The notes under the pieces are model-generated. The model did no database searches, was not told the origin of the DNA, and worked only from the letters and a program-made list of their open reading frames with translations. Positions 24,423 through 32,733 of a stretch of 45,562 bases of DNA are shown here, one piece after another. The DNA is from Oceanobacillus sojae (GTDB lineage Bacteria; Bacillota; Bacilli; Bacillales; Amphibacillaceae), in assembly GCF_007991515.1 (NCBI RefSeq), contig NZ_BJYM01000027.1, forward strand, positions 1-45,562, given 5' to 3'. The translations under genes and the position numbers were made by a program. Within the stretch, counting starts at the first letter, position 1, and the number at the start of each line of letters is the position of its first letter.

Positions 24423-24844
24423 ATACTCTTTAGATTATTTAAACTCATTTTATATTTTTTCAGCGGCAGGTATGGTAAAATAAAACTATACATATCGATT
24501 GTTCGTTGTTGTATTTTGTGAAGCATAGATGCTATTATAGGAATATTATAGGTGTGGATTTATGATGTATATAGAGATACTTTAAAAGTCTCTAAATGAT
24601 AAGCGGCGAGGTAATGACCTTCTACTAAAACTGTCCATGTTGAGTGGGGGAAGCAGGAGGTAACAGATTATATCGTCTTTATCTTCAAGAATGAATTCAG
24701 ACCCATTTGAACATGTGCTTATAATAGATGAATTCATCAGATATTTATTTGGGAATGTATAGTGCTTCTATAAAAAATGTAAAGGCTTGATGATAGGCGT
24801 TATTTATTTTTAATATAGAAAAAATGACAGGATAACGAACCAAT
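24423..24844 (+). other. intergenic region rsmG-noc, with possible tiny ORF
   Basis: No conventional gene. One item stands out: AGGAGG at 24655-24660, followed six bases later by ATT at 24667 and a 31-codon open frame to TAG at 24762 containing SDPFEHVLIIDEF. The only obstacle is the rare ATT start; an ATG eight codons in (24691) has no ribosome site. It may be a decayed coding remnant. The parS palindrome begins at 24845. Confidence 0.3.
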
Positions 24845-24876
24845 AAAGATAATGTTTCACGTGAAACATTATCTTT
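24845..24876. other. parS: parS centromere-like site within a 32-bp perfect palindrome
   Basis: TGTTTCACGTGAAACA (24853-24868) is a perfect match to the ParB/Spo0J target TGTTNCACGTGAAACA. The symmetry extends without a mismatch to 24845-24876 (AAAGATAA at the left end, TTATCTTT at the right). It is intergenic, 140 bp before noc and 2.2 kb before parB. Confidence 0.95.
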
Positions 24877-25009
24877 TAAGTGAAGATCAGGTATGAAATT
24901 AACATGAATGGGCTCAGTTAAAATAATTATTGCGTAAAGCCTCGAGCTTTTATTTTATATAGATGGAATAAAGAAATAGTTTGTTAATTTTAGAAGGTGG
25001 TGTCAGCAA

Positions 25010-25867
25010 GTGGTGAGTCCTTTTAATCGGATATTTGGAAAAAGCGATAAGGATCCAATTGATACGGACAAGGTTTCCTATTCTTCAGATGAAGTGATTC
25101 AACTCGATATCGATAAAATTCAGGCCAATCGCTACCAGCCACGAACGATTTTTCAGGAAGAAAAGATTAAAGAGTTAGCTCAAACCATACACACACATGG
25201 TATGATCCAGCCAATTGTCGTTCGTAAAATAGATGATGATTCTTTCGAATTAATTGCAGGGGAAAGAAGATGGCGGGCAGTTCAGCATTTAGGCTGGAAG
25301 AAAGTGTCCGCAATTATTCGTGAAATGAGCGATACAGAAACGGCCTCTGTTGCGCTGATTGAAAATTTACAACGTGAAGAACTGACTGTCATTGAAGAAG
25401 CTATCGCATATAACAAGCTGCTTGAGCTGCATGATTTGACACAGGAAGCATTAGCACAGCGTCTTGGTAAAAATCAGTCTACGATTGCGAATAAGCTGCG
25501 GTTATTAAAGCTGCCAAAAGAGGTACAGGATGCTTTATTAAAGAAATTAATTACAGAAAGACATGCCCGTGCTTTAATTAAGTTAAAAGACGAAGAGCAG
25601 CAGCTTCTTGTTTTAAAAGAAGTTCTTGAAAAAGAATGGAATGTGAAACAAACAGAAGAGCGAATTGCTAAAATCAATGAGCCAAAAGAAGAGAAGCGGA
25701 AGCCAAGACCTAAATTGAAAGGTATCAATAAAGATGTCCGAATTGCCATGAATACAATCAGGCAGTCGCTTAATATGGTATCAGATACTGGTGTTGACGT
25801 GGAATCAGATGAACAGGAACTGGAAGATTATTATCAAATAACTATTAAAATACCTAAACAAAAATAG
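25010..25867 (+). CDS. noc: nucleoid occlusion protein Noc
   Basis: ParB-family CTP-dependent DNA-binding protein that keeps the division ring off the nucleoid. 285 residues. The short N-terminal amphipathic segment ([10 protein letters not shown]) fits the membrane-targeting helix of Noc. The ParB/Srx N domain has NRYQPRTIF and the CTP-binding motif GERRWRAV. The helix-turn-helix reads [20 protein letters not shown], and a C-terminal dimerisation region ends [12 protein letters not shown] as in B. subtilis. The GTG start at 25010 has AAGGTGG nine bases upstream; GTG 25013 is an alternative. Its position before soj/spo0J separates it from the true ParB. Confidence 0.95.
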   Translation: MVSPFNRIFGKSDKDPIDTDKVSYSSDEVIQLDIDKIQANRYQPRTIFQEEKIKELAQTIHTHGMIQPIVVRKIDDDSFELIAGERRWRAVQHLGWKKVSAIIREMSDTETASVALIENLQREELTVIEEAIAYNKLLELHDLTQEALAQRLGKNQSTIANKLRLLKLPKEVQDALLKKLITERHARALIKLKDEEQQLLVLKEVLEKEWNVKQTEERIAKINEPKEEKRKPRPKLKGINKDVRIAMNTIRQSLNMVSDTGVDVESDEQELEDYYQITIKIPKQK

Positions 25868-25899
25868 TTGCGGAATTATCGGCATTTATGTTTTTTATT

Positions 25900-25931
25900 G
25901 CCCATCTTTAGTTGAGATGGGTATTTATTTT
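25900..25931 (+). terminator. noc terminator
   Basis: CCCATCT (25901-25907) pairs with AGATGGG (25915-25921), followed by a T-rich tract. It lies about 35 bases after the noc stop. Confidence 0.75.
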
Positions 25932-26345
25932 GAAGAGAATTAATATATAATAGGAGATATTAGAATTCGCAGGTGGTACTTTGGATAATTCTATATTAAA
26001 ATTAAATTAAAATTTGCTAGAAAGCATCGTAATTTATAAATAAATGCTATGATAGTGAATAGAGAAGTGATTGCTCAAGTTTTTTTGATAAAAAGAATGA
26101 AAAATGCTGGATTTATTCAATTTATCATGGTAAAAGTGTCCGTGAAAAATTTGATTTCTTAACTAAGATGAAGAAAAGATAATAGATAATGGACTGGACA
26201 CATACTGCCTGATTTGTTCAAGGGCCTTTATGAGGCGCCTTTGAAGTACTATCATTTAGCGGCAAAAGTTTGATGAACTCTGCTGAATGAACTTTCATTT
26301 TATCAAGAAAGATTTGAACAACCTCCGAGTAAGGTAGGTGTCAAC
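25932..26345. other. intergenic region noc-soj
   Basis: About 410 bp with no credible gene (B. subtilis has yyaB here). It contains an imperfect hairpin around 26219-26247 (CAAGGGCCT...AGGCGCCTTTG) of unknown meaning. The soj promoter should be here, but I could not assign it. Confidence 0.45.
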
Positions 26346-27119
26346 ATGGGGAAAATTATATCCATCGCAAATCAAAAAGGTGGCGTTGGAAAAACAACAT
26401 CGTCTGTGAATGTCAGCGCTTGTTTAGCTTCATTGGGGAATAAGGTACTGCTCGTTGATACAGATCCTCAAGGAAATGCAACGAGTGGTGTCGGCGTTAA
26501 TAAGGCAGATGTTAATCAATGTATCTACAATGTGTTAGTAGAGGATACGCCAGCAGAAGATGTCATTGTTTCTTCAAATTTAGAGAACTTAGATATTATT
26601 CCTGCTACAATACAGCTTGCAGGATCAGAAATTGAACTTGTTCCCATTATATCAAGAGAAATACGTTTAAAATCTGCATTAGGTGAGATAAAAGACCAGT
26701 ATGATTACATTATTATTGATTGTCCGCCATCATTAGGGTTACTGACAATTAATGCATTAACTGCATCAGATACTGTAATGATTCCGGTACAATGCGAGTA
26801 TTATGCATTAGAAGGGCTGAGTCAGCTATTAAATACGATAAGACTGGTGCAAAAGCATTTAAATAAAGAATTAATGATTGAAGGTGTTCTTTTAACAATG
26901 CTGGATGCACGTACTAATCTTGGAATTCAAGTTATTGAAGAAGTGAAAAAGTATTTCCAGGATAAAGTATTTGAAACAATTATTCCAAGAAATGTTCGTT
27001 TAGGTGAAGCACCAAGCCATGGTCAGCCAATTATCTCTTATGACCCCAAATCCCGCGGTGCAGAGGTATATCTTGATTTAGCGAAGGAAGTGATGACAAA
27101 TGCAGAGAGGGTTAGGTAA
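26346..27119 (+). CDS. soj: chromosome partitioning ATPase ParA (Soj)
   Basis: Walker-type ATPase that works with Spo0J/parS in origin segregation and also modulates DnaA. 257 residues. The deviant Walker A motif KGGVGKTT is at about residues 10-17, Walker A' covers [13 protein letters not shown], and Walker B is [23 protein letters not shown] precedes the ATG. The 3' end overlaps the start of spo0J by 20 bases, so the two are translationally coupled. Confidence 0.97.
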   Translation: MGKIISIANQKGGVGKTTSSVNVSACLASLGNKVLLVDTDPQGNATSGVGVNKADVNQCIYNVLVEDTPAEDVIVSSNLENLDIIPATIQLAGSEIELVPIISREIRLKSALGEIKDQYDYIIIDCPPSLGLLTINALTASDTVMIPVQCEYYALEGLSQLLNTIRLVQKHLNKELMIEGVLLTMLDARTNLGIQVIEEVKKYFQDKVFETIIPRNVRLGEAPSHGQPIISYDPKSRGAEVYLDLAKEVMTNAERVR

Positions 27120-27936
27120 AGGGATTAATGCGTTATTTCCAGAAGCAGAAAAAGACAATAAAGATAATATTCAAGAGATTGAATTATCTAAATGCCGTCC
27201 CAATCCTTATCAGCCGAGAAAGAGCTTTCAAGCAGACTCCATTGAAGAGTTAAAGGATTCTATCAAAGAATATGGTGTAATTCAACCAATTATTGTAAGA
27301 AAAAGTCTTAAAGGCTATGAAATTGTTGTCGGAGAAAGAAGATACCGGGCAGCGAAAGAAGCCGGACTCAAGACAATTCCTGCTATCATTCGGGAATTAA
27401 CGGATGAGCGAATGATGGAAATCGCGTTGTTAGAAAATCTCCAACGTGAAAACCTGACTCCAATTGAAGAAGCACAAGCCTACGCCAATTTAGTAGAGAA
27501 GCTGAATATTACCCAGCATGTACTCTCTGAAAGATTAGGAAAAAGCCGTTCACATATTGCGAATATGATTCGTTTATTATCATTACCTGAAGAAGTTATT
27601 GCTTATATAAATAATGGCGAGCTGTCGATGGGACATGGACGGGCACTTCTTGGGTTAAAGAATCCGGAAGCTATCGTTGTTTTAGCAGATAAAATACGCA
27701 AAGAGAAGTTAAATGTAAGGCAAGTAGAAAAGCTTATAATAGAAATGAACGAAAAACAGGTGAAAAAACAGAAGAAGTCTAAAAAAGATATATTTATTCA
27801 GGAGAGAGAAACTGTACTTCGTGATGCTCTTGGAACAGCGGTTCATATTCATAAAGGAAAAAAGAAGGGTAAAATTGAAATTGAATTTTATAATGACGAT
27901 GATTTAAATCGCATTCTGGAATATCTTGAAAAATAA
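27100..27936 (+). CDS. spo0J: chromosome partitioning protein ParB (Spo0J)
   Basis: CTP-dependent clamp that loads at parS, slides along DNA and recruits SMC. It also relieves Soj-dependent inhibition of sporulation in Bacillus. 278 residues. The N-terminal Soj-stimulating peptide is [12 protein letters not shown]. The CTP-binding domain has NPYQPRK and [12 protein letters not shown]. The helix-turn-helix reads [20 protein letters not shown], and a C-terminal dimer domain ends [14 protein letters not shown]. Its start lies within soj (20-base overlap). Unlike B. subtilis, I see no parS inside the gene itself; parS sites lie 2.2 kb upstream and 7.9 kb downstream. Confidence 0.97.
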   Translation: MQRGLGKGINALFPEAEKDNKDNIQEIELSKCRPNPYQPRKSFQADSIEELKDSIKEYGVIQPIIVRKSLKGYEIVVGERRYRAAKEAGLKTIPAIIRELTDERMMEIALLENLQRENLTPIEEAQAYANLVEKLNITQHVLSERLGKSRSHIANMIRLLSLPEEVIAYINNGELSMGHGRALLGLKNPEAIVVLADKIRKEKLNVRQVEKLIIEMNEKQVKKQKKSKKDIFIQERETVLRDALGTAVHIHKGKKKGKIEIEFYNDDDLNRILEYLEK

Positions 27937-27992
27937 AAAATAGCCGATATATATTCTGTGACCATTCATTAGAATATATATCGGCTATTTTT
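27936..27992 (+). terminator. spo0J terminator
   Basis: A 22-bp perfect stem (27936-27957 with 27971-27992) with a 13-base loop and T-run begins at the last base of the spo0J stop codon. Very strong, probably active in both directions. Confidence 0.93.
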
Positions 27993-28128
27993 ATACGATT
28001 ATAGATGTGAATAATAGTAGGTGGATATGGAAGAGAATGAGCCGCCAAAAAATGTCAATCAATAATACGACGGTGTTACGGCAGCTATCAATCAAATATG
28101 AACTAAAACATTAATAATCCGTAAACTT

Positions 28129-28223
28129 TTGACATGTGACTATAAATTTGAATAAAGCATAAAATGATAAATAAATAAGCAGTCAGTAAGACAGAATAGT
28201 ATTAATGCTGCTGTCTTATTTTT
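28129..28223 (+). ncRNA. possible short transcription unit (orphan promoter and terminator)
   Basis: TTGACA (28129-28134) with a weak -10 (TAAAGC, 18-base spacing) is followed about 35 bases later by a hairpin, AAGACAG (28188-28194) with CTGTCTT (28211-28217), and ATTTTTT. There is no ORF between. It could produce a very short RNA, or the hairpin could only be a second terminator behind spo0J. Weak evidence. Confidence 0.25.
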
Positions 28224-28320
28224 TATAAAACTAAAAATGTCTCATTTATAGCTTGATTGTTCTGACAATAAGGCTTTCAAAACAAAGGTGTAACCGCTAA
28301 CTTCAATATAATGGAAATAA

Positions 28321-28338
28321 AGTTTCCCTAACGAAAAA
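28321..28338 (+). promoter_or_regulatory. upstream MntR-like operator
   Basis: AGTTTCCCTAACGAAAAA resembles the MntR box of Bacillus manganese-uptake genes (GTTTCC..AAGGCAAA type). It is a near copy of the second site 85 bp downstream, both preceded by AATAA, and lies 22 bases upstream of the -35 hexamer. Confidence 0.5.
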
Positions 28339-28360
28339 TAATAGACAAGATAAAATTTAC

Positions 28361-28389
28361 TTGACAAAACGAAATACAATGCATAAAGT
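28361..28389 (+). promoter_or_regulatory. mntABCD promoter
   Basis: Perfect TTGACA (28361-28366), a 17-base spacer and TAAAGT (28384-28389, four of six). It lies between the two MntR-like boxes, 52 bases before mntA. Confidence 0.65.
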
Positions 28390-28405
28390 AGGTGGTAGAT
28401 AATAA

Positions 28406-28423
28406 AGTTTACCTTACGCAAAA
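28406..28423 (+). promoter_or_regulatory. downstream MntR-like operator
   Basis: AGTTTACCTTACGCAAAA lies about 17-34 bases after the -10, where a bound repressor would block elongation or initiation. It is closer to the MntR consensus than the upstream copy. Confidence 0.55.
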
Positions 28424-28441
28424 AACGAGGGAGGAAGAAAG

Positions 28442-29392
28442 ATGAAGGAAGCTTGGAAGAGGATATTGGGCTTTGCTATATTAATGGGGGTATTATTATT
28501 AGCAGCTTGCGGCTCAGATAATGATGAAGGCGAAGAAGGAGCTGCAGATGGTGAACCGATTGAAGTTGTTACAACTATTGCACAAATCGGAGAGCCGATA
28601 TCTGAAATCGGCGGTGATCTTGTTAATGTAGAAAGCTTGATGGGACCTTCTATTGATCCGCATTTATATGATCCTACAGAGAGTGATATATCAAAATTGC
28701 AAGAAGCAGATGTAGTATTGTATAGCGGTTTAAATTTAGAAGCTAATATGGTTGAACCATTAGAGTCTATTGGTCAAGAAAAGCCAGTATTAGCAATTGC
28801 TGATACGTTACCGGAAGATGAACTGCTAACGGATGAAGAAGGGGCAACTGACCCGCACGTATGGTTTGATTACGAATTATGGCAGCAGGCATTGGATGCG
28901 GGTGTGGAAGAGTTAAAAGAGTACGCACCAGAATATGCTGATCAATTGGAAGAAAATAAACAAGCATATTTCGAAAAGCTGGACCAATTAGGGGCAGAAG
29001 CAGAAAAATTACAAGACATTCCTGAAGATCAGCGCTACCTGGTAACTGCACATGATGCATTTAGTTATTTTGGAAGAATGAATGACATTGAAGTAGTGGG
29101 CTTGCAAGGAATAAGTACAGAAAGTGAAGCAGGAGTTTCTGACGTCAATGATACAATAACTACAATTGTAGAACATAATGTTCCAGCTATCTTTGTAGAA
29201 AGCAGCGTTAATCAGGATACGATAAATGCAGTAATCGAAGGAGCTGCCAATCAAGGTGTTGATGTTGAAATTGGAGGAGAATTATACTCTGATGCAATGG
29301 GAGAAGAAGGTACAACGGAAGGTACTTATATCGGAATGTATGAACACAATATAAATACAATTTATGACGCATTATCTGGAGGAGATGAGTAA
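28442..29392 (+). CDS. mntA: manganese ABC transporter substrate-binding lipoprotein
   Basis: Cluster A-I metal-binding lipoprotein that captures Mn2+ (possibly Zn2+) outside the membrane for MntBCD. 316 residues. The lipoprotein signal has Cys23 in LLLAACGS. It lacks the His-rich loop typical of zinc-specific ZnuA. Expected metal ligands are His74 (DPHLYDP), His139 (DPHVWF), Glu227 (GISTE) and Asp284 (LYSDAMG), judged from family alignment by memory. Overall similarity to B. subtilis MntA is strong (LMGPxxDPHLY, VTAHDAFxYFG, GGxLYSDAMGE). It is the first gene of a four-gene operon with MntR-like boxes. Confidence 0.88.
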   Translation: MKEAWKRILGFAILMGVLLLAACGSDNDEGEEGAADGEPIEVVTTIAQIGEPISEIGGDLVNVESLMGPSIDPHLYDPTESDISKLQEADVVLYSGLNLEANMVEPLESIGQEKPVLAIADTLPEDELLTDEEGATDPHVWFDYELWQQALDAGVEELKEYAPEYADQLEENKQAYFEKLDQLGAEAEKLQDIPEDQRYLVTAHDAFSYFGRMNDIEVVGLQGISTESEAGVSDVNDTITTIVEHNVPAIFVESSVNQDTINAVIEGAANQGVDVEIGGELYSDAMGEEGTTEGTYIGMYEHNINTIYDALSGGDE

Positions 29393-29393
29393 A

Positions 29394-30158
29394 GTGGTAT
29401 CATCTGTTATAAATGTGGATGATTTATCTGCTTCCTACCAAAAAAATAAAGTATTAAATGATGTAGGTTTTGAAGTGAAGGAAGGAACAATTACAGCAAT
29501 TGTCGGTCCTAATGGAGCCGGTAAATCAACATTAATTAAGACTATGTTAGGACTTCACCCTAAGCTGACCGGAAAAGTCAGTTTTTGGGGCAGTTCTTTT
29601 AAAACCGCAAAGAAGAAAATCGGTTATGTTCCTCAGCGCGGATCTGTAGACTGGGATTTTCCTACGGATGCGCTTGATGTGGTAACGATGGGTCTATATG
29701 GAAAGATTGGCTGGTTTCGGATTCCTTCAAAAAAAGATAAAGAGAAAGCGATGAATGCCTTAAAGAAAATGGGAATGGAAGCATACGCACATCGGCAAAT
29801 CAGCCAGTTATCAGGAGGGCAGCAGCAGCGTGTATTTTTAGCGCGGGCGCTGGCCCAAGATGCGGAGCTATACTTTATGGATGAACCATTGGCAGGAGTA
29901 GATGCATCCACAGAAAAAGCGATTATGACAATTTTGAAAGAATTAAAAAGCAATGGAAAAACTGTTTTAGTCGTCCATCATGACTTACAAACCGTCCCTG
30001 AATATTTTGACCATGTTTTATTTTTAAATAAAACAGTATATGCATATGGTGAAACAGAAGAAGTATTTACAAAGGATAATATTGCAACAACGTATGGTGG
30101 AGATATGCAATGGGTTGGAAAGGGAGATCAATATGTTATCCAATCTACTTCACATTAA
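29394..30158 (+). CDS. mntB: manganese ABC transporter ATP-binding protein
   Basis: Cytoplasmic ATPase of the Mn2+ importer. About 254 residues from the GTG at 29394; the ATG at 29385 is in frame but touches the GGAGGAG ribosome site. Walker A is GPNGAGKST, the Q-loop lies in VPQRGSVDW, the signature is LSGGQQQRV, Walker B is LYFMDEPLAGVD, and the H-loop is VVHHD. It starts one base after the mntA stop, and its end overlaps mntC by 26 bases. Confidence 0.88.
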   Translation: MVSSVINVDDLSASYQKNKVLNDVGFEVKEGTITAIVGPNGAGKSTLIKTMLGLHPKLTGKVSFWGSSFKTAKKKIGYVPQRGSVDWDFPTDALDVVTMGLYGKIGWFRIPSKKDKEKAMNALKKMGMEAYAHRQISQLSGGQQQRVFLARALAQDAELYFMDEPLAGVDASTEKAIMTILKELKSNGKTVLVVHHDLQTVPEYFDHVLFLNKTVYAYGETEEVFTKDNIATTYGGDMQWVGKGDQYVIQSTSH

Positions 30159-31059
30159 TACGCTGTGGGTGATGGCGAGTACAATGATTCTGGGAATTGC
30201 TGCCGGCGGAATTGGCTGTTTAGCTTATTGGAAGAGACAAAATCTGATGAGTGACGCCTTGTCCCATGCGGCTCTTCCCGGGGTTGTTGTAGCTTTCTTG
30301 ATTATTCAGGAAAAAAATCTGTTATTGCTTGTCATTGGTGCTGCTCTTAGCGCTCTGTTAGGAGCGTTCTTTATTCAATGGTTTACAAGTGCAAGCCGAA
30401 TTACTGAAGACACAGCCATGGGGATGACATTATCTGTCTTTTATGGTGTCGGAGTGATGCTTTTGGCGATTGCCAACCGTTCTCCCGGGGGAAATCAGAG
30501 CGGGTTAAATAACTTTATTTACGGGCAGGCTGCGGCAATGGTACGTTCCGATGTTATTACTATGGTTGTACTGGCAGCAATTGTTATTTTTATCATATTC
30601 ATTGCTTTTAAGGAATGGAAATTATTTTTATTTGATCCTGATTTTGCGAAAGGCATCGGATTATCCATACGTGGTATGAATGTGCTTTATACCATTGTAC
30701 TGGTTACAACGATTGTTATTGGCATACAGGCTGTCGGTGTTATTTTAATGGCGGCAATGTTAATTATTCCAGCTGTAAGCGCGAGGTATTGGACCCATTC
30801 TTTTAAAATGATGATATTACTCTCCTCCGTTATTGGGGGAGCATCGGGTGCATTTGGTACATGGGTAAGTTCAACTGGCAGTGGTCTGCCAACTGGACCA
30901 TTTATCGTACTTACTTCCGCAGCAGTGTTTACTATATCATTATTTTTCGGAAAAGAGCATGGGATTGTTATTCGCTATATCCAGTTTAAAATGCAACAGC
31001 GATCCTCACGTCTGGATCATCAGCAAGTTATGACAGAGAAAGGAGGAAGATCACAATGA
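30133..31059 (+). CDS. mntC: manganese ABC transporter permease MntC
   Basis: ABC-3 family membrane subunit, about 308 residues from the ATG at 30133 (MLSNLLHINTLW) with AGGGAG six bases upstream; the frame is open further upstream inside mntB. Eight to nine hydrophobic segments can be counted. The family motif SDALSHAALPGV in the first cytoplasmic loop contacts the ATPase. The tail is charged and cytoplasmic. It overlaps mntD by four bases (ATGA). Confidence 0.87.
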   Translation: MLSNLLHINTLWVMASTMILGIAAGGIGCLAYWKRQNLMSDALSHAALPGVVVAFLIIQEKNLLLLVIGAALSALLGAFFIQWFTSASRITEDTAMGMTLSVFYGVGVMLLAIANRSPGGNQSGLNNFIYGQAAAMVRSDVITMVVLAAIVIFIIFIAFKEWKLFLFDPDFAKGIGLSIRGMNVLYTIVLVTTIVIGIQAVGVILMAAMLIIPAVSARYWTHSFKMMILLSSVIGGASGAFGTWVSSTGSGLPTGPFIVLTSAAVFTISLFFGKEHGIVIRYIQFKMQQRSSRLDHQQVMTEKGGRSQ

Positions 31060-31943
31060 GCTACTCCATGTGGATTATTTTAACAGCATCTCTGGTCGGT
31101 TTATCCTGCGGATTGATTGGGGTCTTCCTTATTCTTAGAAAACAGGCAATGATGGCAGATGGAATCAGCCATACCGTATTATTAGGTATTGTATTAGCTT
31201 ATATGGTGACGCAGGAGGTCAGTGGGCCGGCGATGCTGATAGGTGGTATTTTTGCAGGAATTCTTACTGCGTTTCTGGTTCAAACATTATCGAGCTTGAA
31301 GGTTCGGCATGATGCCTCCTTAGGTATTGTTTTTACGTCACTGTTTGCTATCGGTGTTATTCTAATCTCTACTTCAGTCGGTAATGTCCATTTAGATGTA
31401 AAGCACGCCCTGATGGGAGAGATTACATTTATTCCATTTACAACGATGGATATTCCTTTGATTGGGTCTATTCCCAAAGCGACAGCATTACTTTTACTCG
31501 TATTGTTGGTAGTGATATTCTTCATCGTTGCTTTTTATAAAGAATGGAAAATTACTTCGTTTGATGCAGCGCTGGCAGCGAGCTTAGGAATTCCGGTGAT
31601 ATTCTTTCACTATTTATTTATGACGCTTGTATCAGTAACAACAGTCGCTTCCTTTGATGCAGTCGGTGCGATACTCGTGGTTGCGATGCTAATTACGCCT
31701 GCAGCTGCAGCTTATCTATGGACAGATAAGTTAATCGTAATGCTGTTTCTTAGCGGCGGATTCGGTGTATTATCAGCCATTATCGGTTATTGGATTGCAA
31801 CATGGCTGGATACATCTATTTCCGGCTCCATGGCACTTGCGACAGGATGTATCTTTTTTGTAACCTTTCTGCTTTCGCCAAAGCACGGTCTGATTTCAAG
31901 ATTGGTGCGTCCGGCGGAGTTAAGAGAGGAACAGGAAGCATAA
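31056..31943 (+). CDS. mntD: manganese ABC transporter permease MntD
   Basis: Second ABC-3 permease, 295 residues, paralogous to mntC. Similar segments include ADGISHTVLLGIVLAY and VGAILVVAMLITPAAAAYLW. Eight or nine membrane segments. It is translationally coupled to mntC through ATGA. The two permeases form the membrane channel of the Mn2+ importer. A hairpin with T-tract follows. Confidence 0.87.
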   Translation: MSYSMWIILTASLVGLSCGLIGVFLILRKQAMMADGISHTVLLGIVLAYMVTQEVSGPAMLIGGIFAGILTAFLVQTLSSLKVRHDASLGIVFTSLFAIGVILISTSVGNVHLDVKHALMGEITFIPFTTMDIPLIGSIPKATALLLLVLLVVIFFIVAFYKEWKITSFDAALAASLGIPVIFFHYLFMTLVSVTTVASFDAVGAILVVAMLITPAAAAYLWTDKLIVMLFLSGGFGVLSAIIGYWIATWLDTSISGSMALATGCIFFVTFLLSPKHGLISRLVRPAELREEQEA

Positions 31944-31959
31944 AATATTTTTGTGAAAT

Positions 31960-32004
31960 AAAGGAGTTTCGTATCTGAGATAGGATATGGAATTCCTTTT
32001 TCTT
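31960..32004 (+). terminator. mntABCD terminator
   Basis: AAAGGAGTT pairs with AATTCCTTT across a loop of about 22 bases and is followed by TTCTTTT. It lies 17 bases after the mntD stop. Confidence 0.6.
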
Positions 32005-32005
32005 T

Positions 32006-32014
32006 TGCTATACT
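32006..32014 (+). promoter_or_regulatory. extended -10 promoter of the two-component operon
   Basis: TGCTATACT (TGnTATACT) with no good -35 lies 35 bases before the response regulator gene. A weak, regulated promoter is plausible. Confidence 0.4.
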
Positions 32015-32049
32015 ACTAATAAAAGAAAAATAGTGGGAGTAATCAACGT

Positions 32050-32733
32050 ATGGCGAAAATCTTAGTAGTGGAAGACAATAACGAAATCAATCAAATGTTA
32101 GTAGAGCTATTATCAGAAAGCTATCATGTAGTAGGGGCCTATTCGGGAACGGAAGGATTACTTTTGTTTCAACAGGAATCTCCTGATCTAGTATTGCTGG
32201 ATATCATGCTGCCTGGAAAGAATGGTGATCAGGTATTATCAGAGATTCGCAAAGCCAGCCAAGTACCTGTGATTATGCTGACAGCTTTGGGAGAGAAAAG
32301 ACTTGTCAGTGAATATTTGCTGAATGGAGCTAATGATTATATTACGAAGCCTTTTGATGATGACGAATTATTTGCTAGGGTCACGGTCCAGTTACGTCAT
32401 TTTAGACAGGATCTCAAGACAGATAGTCTGCGGTACATTAAAAATATTATGGTAGATATGTCTAATTTTGAAATTTCACGTAATGAGGAAAGCGTGCGGC
32501 TTGGTAAGAAGGAATTTGAAATTCTAACATATTTGTTAGAGCATCCTAATCAGATTTTTACGAAAGAGCAGTTGTACGAAATCATTTGGAAGGAGAGCTA
32601 CTTGCCGGGAGATAATTCCTTAAATGCACAGCTGAGTAATTTGCGGAAAAAGATTGCTGTGTTAGATTCAGAAGAAGAATATATTGAGACAATCTGGGGC
32701 ATCGGTGTACGTCTGGCAGGTGATAAGAGATGA
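32050..32733 (+). CDS. OmpR/PhoB-family response regulator
   Basis: 227 residues. The receiver domain (1-115) has acidic pocket EDN near residue 8, phospho-acceptor Asp51 in VLLDIMLPG, Thr in IMLTALGE and Lys in YITKPFDD. The C-terminal winged-helix DNA-binding domain (about 130-225) includes VRLGKKEFEILTYLLEHPNQ and IWGIGVRLAG. The stop overlaps the kinase start by four bases (ATGA), so both are made together. The convergent ABC exporter is the likely target, as in B. subtilis YcbLM-YcbNO type units. The signal is unknown. Confidence 0.88.
   Translation: MAKILVVEDNNEINQMLVELLSESYHVVGAYSGTEGLLLFQQESPDLVLLDIMLPGKNGDQVLSEIRKASQVPVIMLTALGEKRLVSEYLLNGANDYITKPFDDDELFARVTVQLRHFRQDLKTDSLRYIKNIMVDMSNFEISRNEESVRLGKKEFEILTYLLEHPNQIFTKEQLYEIIWKESYLPGDNSLNAQLSNLRKKIAVLDSEEEYIETIWGIGVRLAGDKR

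Noticed and set aside
27440..27456. parS-like CAACGTGAAAAC within spo0J
   Set aside because: Several mismatches to TGTTNCACGTGAAACA. The codons encode the conserved LQREN motif, and a similar string occurs in noc.
30479..30497. TTCTCCCGGGGGAAAT within mntC as a Noc-binding site
   Set aside because: It does not match ATTTCCCGGGAAAT closely enough and lies in coding sequence.
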